The position numbers and the translations under genes were made by a program. The notes below the pieces were generated by a model. It had not been told where the DNA came from and searched no databases. It worked only from the letters and a program-made list of their open reading frames with translations. Below, piece by piece: positions 48,057 to 60,400 of a stretch of DNA of 64,000 nt (its first letter is position 1; each line of letters opens with the position of its first letter). This DNA comes from Chrysomallon squamiferum (Eukaryota; Mollusca; Gastropoda; Neomphalida; Peltospiridae), in contig CM022665.1 in assembly GCA_012295275.1 (NCBI GenBank), positions 42,522,652 to 42,586,651 on the forward strand, given 5' to 3'.

Positions 48057-51000
48057 TAGTAACAGTATTACATAATGTTTTTTTTTTTTTAAAGAATAAT
48101 AACAACAAATAATAGTAATAATAATAAAATATATTTTAGTAATTATCAAATGTTTTTTAAAAAATTCAGTTATAATGGTTTTGAACACACACACACACAG
48201 ATTTCTGTTTATCAATTTTGATACATTTTTAAAAATTATCATCATTAATACAGTGACAAAAAATGTATTGTCTGCATCCTGTTAAATAACCGCAAACCGA
48301 TGGAACTGAAATAACACAGGAAACATAATACTGCCCCCACCCCTTTCTGACACGCTGTTAAAACCTCACTTCACTATTTTTACAATTTCAGAGAACGTCT
48401 GCCAGGATCTGTTTCTCTAACATGATTTATATAAACATACATGCTGCCTTTTCCAAGCCAGAATGACCTCTGACATTTGACCTGAAATGGTCAGCTGGAG
48501 TTGGCAGGGGCAGAGGTATGATAACCCAGCAAGACCACTGCTGGGAAATTTGATATTTGATATATGGTGGGTCAACCCCGATTAAAGGAATGTTTGGCAA
48601 AAAACATTCTTTTCTTATCTTTTGTAGACTCTAAATGTTATTACTGGTGTGGTTTTTTAAAACAAAAATAATGGTCTTTATTATTATTTTATTTTTTTGG
48701 TTGTCAAAACACATCTGGATGTCACTTTTGAGGATGGAATAGAATGAATGTTTAATGACGTTCCAGTAAGTTTTAATATTAATAGTTATTATGTAGCTGT
48801 CAAAAGTTTCTTGAATAATAATGATTTGAGAGATGAAATCAATTCACTTGGCTTTTTTTATTATTATTTATTTACATATTGGCAGCATCAGATCTTTTAT
48901 ATATCTATCTTGTATTGAAGAGGAAGCACAAATCACAGCCTTTACATATAAATCTGCTGAGACAGATTTTATTAGAATAGTCTTTAGTCCTGGTAAAGAA
49001 AACAGAAAGTTCCAGCTGTAGAAATTATTCTTTTATTAAGTAATTGTCAGCAAAAGTCAAATTAGACAAACTGTTTATCCTAAATTTGATATAAAAATTA
49101 AAAAAACCCAGTAACATTGTTGTTATTGTTCTTAGTATTCATAATGATACTGATGATGACAATGATTATTATTATTATTATTGATGATGATGATTGTTAT
49201 TATTATTATTGATGATGATGATGATGACAGTGATGATTGTTATTTTCATTATTAGCAGTAGTTGTAGTAATAATGAATACAATAAAACTGATCTAAAACA
49301 TAATGGCAAGACCAGGATTTCAGAACTGGGAGATAACCTTTACAATGGTGGAGATATTATTTTCAAAATGAACCTAATTTCATCATGATGAAAAGAAACA
49401 TCTGCCATCAAAAAAAAAAAAAATCTGACAACACCACCAGAACAGCATGCACAGAATGCAATTCTCTGGACTCCTAGAAAACTGCCATTGAAATCATCAC
49501 TGGTTGTTTTCTGATGTTATAATATGAATTTTGTTAAAGCATTTCTGTTAAAACTGACTGTAATGCCTTTGATAAATGATCAGTGTAGAAATCCATGCTG
49601 ATTAAAGTCTGGTGCACTTTTACAAGATGCATGCAAGAAGATAATTGTAAATAATTGCTCCATTAAGATACGAGGGATGGAGGTAATTTTATTAAATAAA
49701 ACAGCAGGAGAAGAGTTCTTCAGGAAATGTTAGAAGTTTTAAAAATTACAACCAGACACACCCTGGACAGGTACACTAACTCCTCTCTTTTAACACACAA
49801 ACACATAAATTAACAACAGACACACACACACACACACAACAACAACAACAACAACATAAAAAACATACATTTTTAACATGCAATTTTATGTCAATATTCA
49901 AACACACACACACACATACAAAAAAAAATATATATATAAAAAAATAATAGTAATAATAAGAATTTTAAAAAAGGAAAACAAAATAAAAAAATAAAAGCAA
50001 AACAAAAGAAAACAAAGCATACAAACATAAACAAAGCCTGTTCTGACAAAAGGTCAAACTTCTGACATCCATGTTACTGATGGCCTGTTACCCATTATCC
50101 CAACATCCCAGTGTTTCAACAGGCCAGTATTAACAAATACCATTTCTGTACACACACACACATACACTAACTCATCTCTTTCTCATTTACCTCTCTCTCT
50201 CTCTCTTATCTGGATAATTACAGAATTATGAAAGCTGCCAACATGTCTGAAGTGGAGTTCACTTATATAAATGAAGTTCTCCAAATTTTAATATTCCTTC
50301 TTTCACAGTCTCTCCAAAGCTTCTTATACTAAACCTAATTTAGGTTTTTAAAACTTGACAAGCTGCCAGTGTTTAACCATGTCCCTCATGATGAAAATTC
50401 ACTGATAAAAGTACACATAATCGGTTATTGTCAAATTATTAAATATAGATAGCTAGACGGGCAAGAAGATGTAGAATATGGAAAAGAATTTCATAAAAAC
50501 ATAAATGTTTTATCTGCATTCTGACAAAAAAAACAACATCAAAATTTGTGTCAAAATTTTATCGATATTTTATAGTTATTCACTTAGTTCTCAAGGATGA
50601 GTTGGAAGTCTGAGGTAGTTGTTTGTTGATTAAAATAACTCATTTATTATTCATTATCTCAATATGCAACCCGACACTCAAAACAGTTCACTTTAATTAA
50701 TTTAGTCCACATCCAGTCCAGAAATTACATTTTAAATCAGGAATTTCACGAAACTGTGAGATAGATCATTTTTACAATAGTAATTTAGTTTTTGTTTGTA
50801 TTTTTATGTTTTAATACAGTCTTTCTTCCACTTCAAGGAACAGAATTTGTTTTAAAATTTTCTTTGATGTTCAATATAAAAATTATTTTCTGACAAAATT
50901 TTCTGGCAGTGTAAAGGAAATAATTTATTGACCAATGACATGTTTTCTTTTCAAAGAAAATACTTTAAAAATGCAAGTGTGTTTTGAGAAAAACAGGTTT

Positions 51001-52479
51001 GATAGACAATGCTGTTAGAAAATGTTTATTATTCAAGCAAGTTCAAACAAAAACATACAAGTTTACATAAATAAATAAAGAAAGAAAAGGAAGCTTTAGC
51101 TAATTAAAAATCACCTAAAAAAAACTAATTTAAAATCTGAATTACTAATTCATCCAAGCCCCAAAAAAGAAAATGAAATTTTTATCTCAGAATGAATTAA
51201 TAGTTAAAAAAACAACAACATCCCAGTAACAACAGATGCAACTTTTCAGCCCACACTGCAGTACCTAATATCCTATAAAATATCAGTGTCATCAAAACTG
51301 CATAAACATCTCACTGAATCAAAATGTAAGTACTGCTTATCTAATACAGATCACAGCACATGGTTTAACCAGGCATGAAATCATTATGTACTATGACATA
51401 TCAGTTTAAACAGTTCTACTGTGTAAACCGTTCTTTCCAATCACGATGAAACCGCCCTCTTTGTTATTTTATCTTTCAGTGCATCATTAGAATGGAATTT
51501 GTTTATCACAGACTTCATTTTTGGAGTAAGAATTAGAATATTGTGTGTTAAAATATAGCAATAGTCATGAAAGTATTTTGGAGAGAGAAAAAAAAAAATC
51601 TAAATACTATATTGTATGTAAATATTCCATAAATAAAACATGATGAATTGAAAACCAGTATTCTTACAATTTATGAATTTAGCTAGACTATTTAAATGTA
51701 AATGTTTTAAGAAGCCTCTCTTTTCTAATTTTATTTTAATTTCTTAAATTTTTAAAATATTTTTTTTTGTATTTGACTTGAACACCATTAACCTTAGATA
51801 TACCTTTGAGAACAGGAAGTCTAAATTAAAATATCCTTAATGTATAAAATAAAAGTCTGTTTCAAAAATGTGTATGTGAAACCATATGCATTATGTCATG
51901 TCTTAAACCTGAATTCTGAAGAAACATTCGTGTAAGAATGTGAATGCAAATATACGAATGCTGCTTAGGAAAATGTTTTTTTTTTATTATTCCTTGAACA
52001 GAAATACTAGGCCTGACTGCTGTAATAAATAAAACATTCAGACAATGTCTTTGAAGATTCGAATGTAGGCATTAATGTGTTGGATAATAAAATAAGCTAC
52101 AAAGCTAGCCAGACATCTTTATGAAGGAATGATTCCAAAGCAGTTCATGATGAATTGAAAACTGCTTATTAAATAATGAATATAAATGTGTAATAGCGTT
52201 TGGGTGTGTATATGCATGTGTGAATATGAACGCATTAGATTTGTATATGCAAGAATGTGTGTGTGCATATGTCTGTGCATGTTTTGTGTTTGTATCCAAG
52301 ACTGCACATTAATGTGTTTTTTAATATAAGAATAACATAACTATATACATACATGCATATATATATATAAATCTATAACTATATATATATATATCTTATA
52401 TCAATACATATCTATATCTATATATATATATATATATATATAGATATATATATAGTTTTACATGTGTGTGTGTGTATAT

Positions 52480-52539
<60 letters not shown>

Positions 52540-55500
52540 TTATGTGCATATATTGACAGACGACAGCTAGATAGATAGACTGTGTGTGTGTGACACACAT
52601 GCAAATGCATATACACAAATATGTACATACATACAGTGATATGAATGAAAACTTTCAAGCCATTAACAAATCGTCTATTTGAAATTATTAATAAAAAAAA
52701 ACCACTGGAATATTTTAACACAATGAACCAACATAGCTGATGAAATAATAAACAAAAATCAGTGAAAAGTTTTAACACATCACTATGTAACAGTAGAAAA
52801 GTGGACAGCTAAGCCACTATTCTGTATAATTATCCTGACAAAAACAACAACTTATTAGCAGCAATTTGCTTCCTCCGGGGACCCTCTGAAAGGTCAAGCC
52901 ACACCAGTATAATGGAGAAAGCGTAATTGTTTTCAAAGGTTTGAAGTTCAGAGAAAATTATATCCAGTGCCGAATGTTATTACTGAATGAAATGTTAAAG
53001 GAAAAGGCAGCAGGAAACAGAGTTTATCAAGTGTTTTATCACTGAAATAAACTAAAAAAAAAAAAAAAAATAAAATAAAAAGAAGAAAAAATATATATAA
53101 AAATAAATAAAAATTAATAATAATAAAAAATAAATAAATAATACAAAATATTAAAAACAAATTAGTAGATGTGATTTCATATATAAAATAAAACAAAAAA
53201 AACCACCAGTAATTATCGTAATTTCCAGCTGGGTGTTACAGTTATGAAGTATGAATCATACAGATAATATAAACAGAAGTATTAACAGATCATATTATTA
53301 CTTTTCTCACTCACTCAGTGGCCAATGTTGACAGTGTAAATATCATTATTAATGACAAATGGCTGTAGAGTTTTTATTAAGTTGTTTTTTATCAGTATAA
53401 ATAAACATTAAACATGATTTTATAGCAGAAAATAATTATGATAATAACCCAAAAGTATATTATGACTTTATTAATCAAAAAAGATAATAAATTTTTGTTG
53501 TTTATTTTTGTATATTAGAAAGAAATTGAGTTTACTAAAAATTTTTTTTTTAAAAATTGAAAAAATAAAATAATAATAATAACAATAACAATAACATAGA
53601 AAGAAAGAAAGAAAAAAAAGAAAAAACTGTGAAATTACAGATTAATAAGGAAAGACAATGGAATTTGTAAAAGGTAACTTGTTATAATAATTTAGAAGGA
53701 GATTAATGTTATTCAAATATATAGATACCAGTAGACATAGTAGACAGACAGACAGATTGTTATACAGATGTCAAGAGATAGAATAAAGAGAGAGATAGAC
53801 AGACAGATAGGCAATTAGATAGATAGATAAGTAAATCAGAGATCTTCATACCAAGACACAATCATATACAGGCAGAAATAGCTAAACAGACAGGCAGACA
53901 GATTTTGAAAAAAGATTAAACAGATTTAACTGACAGTGAAAGTTAAATATTCTAATATAAAATATCAACATGTAAAGGATGAAATTTTGAACTCTAAACC
54001 TATCATACAGATATTATGTTTGCTCTTCTAAACAGATTGTTTATATCACATCTTATATTCTGCTAAACTGGAAGTATCAAATATACGACACCTCTGAATG
54101 TCACTGACCATACTGTGTAATATATCTGATACCCACGTTTTCCTCTGTTAATTCAACACCCAGATTAACCTTTTTCTATGCCAAGACATGTGCATTACCG
54201 GATTTATTCATGATTAATTCTATTCATAGGACATGTGACAAATAAATGTATCTCCAACAGCTATGTGATACGTGCAACCTACTTTTCTTTTGTATATGAT
54301 GACATTTCCACAAGGTCATTTAAAGTGTAAAAAGATACTTTGGTTGAAAGTACTTACACATTACACAGTTAACAAGTTTTTTTGTATTTTTATTTTCTGT
54401 ATGTACAAACACAAATCTTCTGTAAAAAATTAGAAAAAAACTGTTTAAGTGTCCAGATAAAGTTGATTAATTACAGTTACAGTTTTTATTACATCAACTA
54501 ACAGAACTATTCTTTGTGTGTGCATGTGTGGCTGTGCAAGTGTGTCATTTATTTGCTATGTATTTATATGTAAATACACACAGATACACACAGATACACA
54601 CAGATACACACAGATACACACATAAACACAAACATACCATCATACATACACATACACATAGCATATTTATATATACACATATAAAGGTACTTAAAATTTA
54701 TTATATATATTATATGAATTATTTTTCAATAAAATAGACAAGACACCAAAATAAACAGAACTGTCAAGAAAAATATAAATAAGAGACATATTGCTACCAG
54801 GTGGCAAGAGAAACTCACAGCATCTGTAAATCAAAATACATAAAACCTCGTAACAGGCATAGGTGTGCACATTTAAATGTTCCAGTATTTACACAGAAAA
54901 AGCACACTGAAATATTCTAATACTAAAATATTTACATAGCGAAAAAGCACACTGAAATATTTATAGAGAAAAAGCACACTGAAATATTTATATAGAAAAC
55001 GCACATTGAAATATTTATATAGAAGAAGCACATTTAAATATTTAATTTCCAGAATACTTCTATCATAACACTGTTCAAGCACGCATGCCATGGACACATT
55101 CTCAGATTCTAGCAGACAGGTGAGCCTGGAGCAGGGAACACCACAAGAGTGGTCGTGCATTATTTATTTGATGTTAAAGTTTAAACTCTGGGGCTTGTGT
55201 CTCCCACCTTTGTTTCTTTGAAGTCCAGCAAAACATGGTACCCATGTGTTACTAATAGCCATGTGTTTGTAACACAACACTAGGCAGTGTTCATTAAGTG
55301 AGGATTGTGTTGGTCTTAACCAAACATTTTTTCCCCTTACAAAGCTAATTATCAGACATTAGCTCCACAATGAGGAAACTTTCTACCATGCAGGGAAAGT
55401 GTTAGTAAGTGCTGAACATGTTACTAATAGATAAGAAACACGTGTGTAGTTCCCTCCCTTGATTTCTTTATATTTCTCACATCTCATATCCTCCATTGTT

Positions 55501-57370
55501 TATTTCTGTATTTTTATATACCCATCATCATCTCATTATTTTTAACAAATTTCTAATTCTCTCCCTTGATTTATTTATTCCTCTCATTCTTCCTCTCATT
55601 GTTTAGCCTTCTTTCTCTATTTGATTACTTATTTACCCATCTCATCCCTAGACTGACTTCCTTTCATTATTTCTTAACAAATGTGTGTAATTCTCTCCCT
55701 TGATTTATTTATATCTCTCACATCACATATTTTTTCTCTCGTTCCTCTCATTCTCTAACATTCTTTCTGTCTTTGATTACTTATTTACCCACCTCATCCC
55801 CATCACAGACTCACTTTCTTTATCTCTTAACAAACAGATGTGTGTAGTTCCCTCCCTTGATTTATTTATATCTCTTACATTTCATATTTTTTTCTCTTTT
55901 TCTAACATTCTTTCTGTCTTTGATTACTCATTTACCCATCTCCTCCCCATCAGAGACTCACTTTCTTTCATTATCTCTTTCAAACAGATTGGACTTAGTA
56001 CATGTCTATAAATAGTGGTTTTATCTGTTTTTATTTGGTATCTTTACTTAGATTTCTTCCATTTAAATTTTAAACTTTTAAAAATTAATAAAATAACCAT
56101 TTACCAGCAAAAGTAACTATTACCTTGAATATTCAACATATTTAATAATTAATAATTTAACATTTGCAAATATCAATTTGGTAAATTTTCATACCATAAA
56201 AGTAAATGAAAAATGAATCACTCATAAGCCTTCTTAAAAAGAATAAAAAAACAACAACAAATTTTTTTTATTAACACCAAACCCATTCAGTAATTAGTGA
56301 TTTTAAATTTTATTTTAATATCAGGTAAGTCTGAAATTACTTAATCATGCAATGGATTCAAATTTAATATTGTAATATTCATAGAAAGAAACAAAATGTA
56401 CAATAATTCAAGGGAAGTAATCTGCAGACAAAATCAGTGATTTCCTCAAGTACTTTTTTTTTTTTTTAAACTTTAATATTTCAAGTGAAATAAATCAGCT
56501 GTTTTAAAACTGAAATTCTTTTTCAACTATTATGGAAACGAAAAGCTAAATTTTTCTATGTAATCCAAAAAAATTGGCACACTTTCCTTTTGTAGCCGTA
56601 AAAAGTTAACTGAAAGTGTAAGTATTTTTTCTTTCAGATTTGAAACATTTGTAAAATTTGGTCAGTTGTACTTAAATATATGAGGTTGTATTTGTTTTAT
56701 TCGTTGTATTTTGTGTAGGTATATATGTCTGTCTATGTGTGTATGTGCGTGCATCTATATTTTGTGTTTTTATAGTACATTCAGCTTTTGACCATATACT
56801 TTTAAAGATGCCAGTAAATATAAAAATAATTTTAATATATAAAATACATGTACTATGAATAATCATCAAAAATTCAAATTCATCTGACTTTACACATTTA
56901 TGTTCGTGACATAAATACATGCAGTCTTTTGCACACATTCATACATGTGAAAAAACACAGAAACACAGCAAGTATAATAAAAGTAAGAACAAAGGTAAAG
57001 CTTACCTGCAGATTTTCGGCATACAGCATACTTTTAAGTATCTGATCTTGACGATGTTGGGAAGCTCTGTGTTCCATGACATTTTCCAGGTACAACAGAA
57101 TTTCTTGCACTTTTGTTGATGATGGTAACAATTCCAGTGCCTGTAATAAAGTTTGAAAATATTTTTAAAATTTTGTTTTATTTTATGTCAGAGATGTTTG
57201 ATTGTTATGTTTCTGATTTTTTATCTGTAATGATGAAATAAAAATAACAACATGATAATAATAATAATAATAATAGTAATATATACATACTTATATAGAT
57301 ATATATATATATATATTTTAAATGTATTAAAGAAAAGGAAATTAAACAGTGCCCGTGTTCAAAACAGCAA

Positions 57371-57410
<40 letters not shown>

Positions 57411-60400
57411 TTTACAAAATAATAAAAACAAATACCAAAATTAAATACCTAAAATAAATCTTGACAATAAAAAAAAAAAAAAAAAAGGAAAAAAAAAAGA
57501 AAAAGAAAAAGAAAAATATAGAATTAGAATAAGTACTATATATTATTTTTAAATTACAAAAAGAAATATGTCATTAATAGAAATGACCCCCAAAAATTCT
57601 AAATTAAAAATAAAGAACATTAGTTTAAGTTTCTAAATAGTGAAAAATTAAAATAAGTAAATAAATCAATAAATCAAAAATCTAAAATAACTTACTTAAT
57701 TTTTAAATAAATTTAAGCTAATGAATTACATAATATTTTAGTTTCTAAAAATATTGAAAAAGAAAACTGTACTTATCTAAACAATAAATATAAATTAAAA
57801 AAATAATATTTAAATTTCTGAATTACAGATACTAATAAAATAAACATAAATAAATTTATGAAAATTGATATAAATGACACATATTTTTTATTTAAAAAAA
57901 AAAGATGAATTACAAACAAAAAGCATAATATTTAAATTTCTAAACGAAAAAGAAAAAGCAAAAATATTTGAATGAATAATATTATAAACAATTTAAAATT
58001 AAATCAAAATTGATATTTACATAATCATGTCAGGAAATAATAATAAAAAATAAATGAATAAATCAAAACAATACTAAATAGAAAGTAAAATAATTAAATA
58101 ATTATAAGCTGACAATCAGACAAAATTAAATAAAAACTTCTAAGTGTCTGAACAATCTTAAACTTTGTCACTTAAAAATATATATATAAGTAAATAATAA
58201 TAAAACAAATTAATAATGAAAAAAAATAAAAAACTCAAAATATATGAACAAAAAATTTAAATATTTAATATCCAAACAATACAAAACTTATTTTAGAAGT
58301 AAAATATTAAATTAATTACAAAACACTGAATTCAGTTTAACAGTTAAAGTATTAGCCTTACTTGAGTAGTTTCTATTTTCCATGCATGGTCTTCTAGTAA
58401 CCTGAGAGCTGCGTCCTTGTCAGGCTTTGCTTTCATTGTCTGACTGACACCAATCCCCAGCACACTGGGCTCCGGAGGCTGCAGATACATCTTCAGTAGA
58501 TTTGTGTAAACCTAGGTTTGAAAACAGAAAGTTTCACTCTCATATATCTTCAGTAGATTTGTGTAAACCTAGGTTTGAAAACAGAAAGTTTCACTCTCAT
58601 ATATCTTCAGCAGATTTGTGTAAACCTAGGTTTGAAAACAGAAAATGTCACTCTCATACATCTTTAGTAGATTCATGTAAACCTAGGTTTGAAAACAGAA
58701 AATTTAACTCTCATACATCTTTAGTAGATTTGTGTAAACCTAGGTTTGAAAACAGAAAGTTTCACTCTCATATATCTTTAGTAGATTCATGTAAACCTAG
58801 GTTTGAAAACAGAAAGTTTCACTCTCATATATCTTCAGTAGATTTGTGTAAACCTAGGTTTGAAAACAGAAAGTTTAACTCTCATACATCTTCAGCAGAT
58901 GTGTGTAAACCTAGGTTTGAAAACAGAAAGTTTCACTCTCATATATCTTCAGCAGATGTGTGTAAACCTAGGTTTGAAAACAGAAAGTTTCACTCTCATA
59001 TATCTTCAGCAGATTTGTGTAAACCTAGGTTTGAAAACAGAAAGTTTAACTCCCATATATCTTCAGCAGATGTGTGTAAACCTAGGTTTGAAAACAGAAA
59101 GTTTCACTCTCATATATCTTCAGCAGATTCGTGTAAACCTAGGTTTGAAAATAGAAAGTTTCACTCTCATATATCTTCAGTAGATTCGTGTAAACCTAGG
59201 TTTGAAAACAGAAAGTTTCACTCTCATACATCTTCAGTAGATACATGTAAACCTAGGTTTGAAAACAAAGTTTAACTCCCATATATCTTCAGTAGATTCG
59301 TTTAAACCTAGGTTTGAAAACAGAAAGTTTCATTCTCAAACATCTTCAGTAGATTCATGTAAACCTAGGTTTGAAAAGAGAAAATGTCACTCTCATACAT
59401 CTTTAGTAGATTCATGTAAACCTAAGTTTGAAAACAGAAAGTTTAACTCCCATACAACTTTGGTAGATTTGTGTAAACCTAGGTTTGAAAACAGAAAGTT
59501 TAACTCCCATACAACTTTGGTAGATTTGTGTAAACCTAGGTTTGAAAACAGAAAGTTTCATTCTCATACATCTTCAGTAGATGTGTGTAAACCTAGGTTT
59601 GAAACAGAAAATTTCATCCAAAAAGAAGATACACCTCAATGCATAAATATCTATAAAATATTTTAAAATCAGAATTATATTTATCTAAAACATAGAAAAA
59701 TAACTTTAAAAAATAAAAAGGCTGCCATCTGTGATAAAAAAAAATATAGATACACACACATGCACATAAATTCAGTATATCCAAAATAAAATAATCAATC
59801 AATGAAATAACTAAACAAAATGCAAACTGACAAATATAATATTATGAAAAAAATATACTTACATCTTTGTTGCCTTCTTTATCTTTATCAAAATTTTTCT
59901 TACAGTAACTAAATTAAAAAAAAATAAAAATTTAAATCAGTGACAATAATAAATATAATCAGTTTATGTTAATTTAACTTTTACATATCTTAGTTTTTCA
60001 TTGACCAAAAAATAAATATAAAAATAATAATAATAATAATAATTTTTGTTACACTTATAAAAACCAAAACCCCCCATAAATAATAATAATTAAAGAAAGA
60101 AAGAAAGAAAAAAGAATATATATAAATTACAATGTATGAAAACAAAAATAATAAAATGATAAAAATAACTCAATAAATTGTAGGCTTTGTAACATTCAAA
60201 TAAAAAATAATTTTTCAATGAAACCAAAAAAATATCAACAAAAAAAATGTAGAATTGTTTTAAGTTTATATTTTCTTACTAACTGAAGTATGTTATAAAT
60301 TATTTTATTTTTGGGGACTCACTCTTCTGCTAAAGCTGGATCGTGTAATACGTGAATGTAAATTCCTAACGCTTGTTCATGACGACCCAGTCTTCCTAGT

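Larger units (their letters stand above)
44076..57005 (-). other. VPS39 penultimate-side intron (12.9 kb)
   Basis: No coding exon is expected, since the flanking exons join in phase 0 with continuous similarity (HAEFLR-type sequence into IQEQRMHYQ). It contains a short-motif array and larger duplication (45777-47850), TA blocks (52360-52540), GACA/GATA-type repeats (53735-53825), a 10-base repeat (54581-54620), a 27-base repeat (54901-55045) and a pyrimidine-rich array (55441-55990). No transposon, RNA gene or nested gene was recognised. Confidence 0.85.

Noticed and set aside
52418-52778. Minus-strand open frames rich in Ile/Tyr
   Set aside because: They are translations of the TA microsatellite.
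44076-57005. Missing VPS39 exon or nested gene in the 12.9-kb intron
   Set aside because: The flanking exons join in phase 0 with protein continuity expected for the family, and no frame inside shows coding character.
58502-59275. 257-residue plus-strand open frame
   Set aside because: It is a translation of the 57-base array on the strand opposite VPS39. The period is divisible by three, so the frame stays open by chance, and a 2-base slip ends it.
58485-59622. CRISPR array
   Set aside because: The units are directly adjacent with no unique spacers, and the window is from an animal genome.
59259-59666. 135-residue plus-strand open frame
   Set aside because: Continuation of the same array in a shifted frame; no independent coding evidence.
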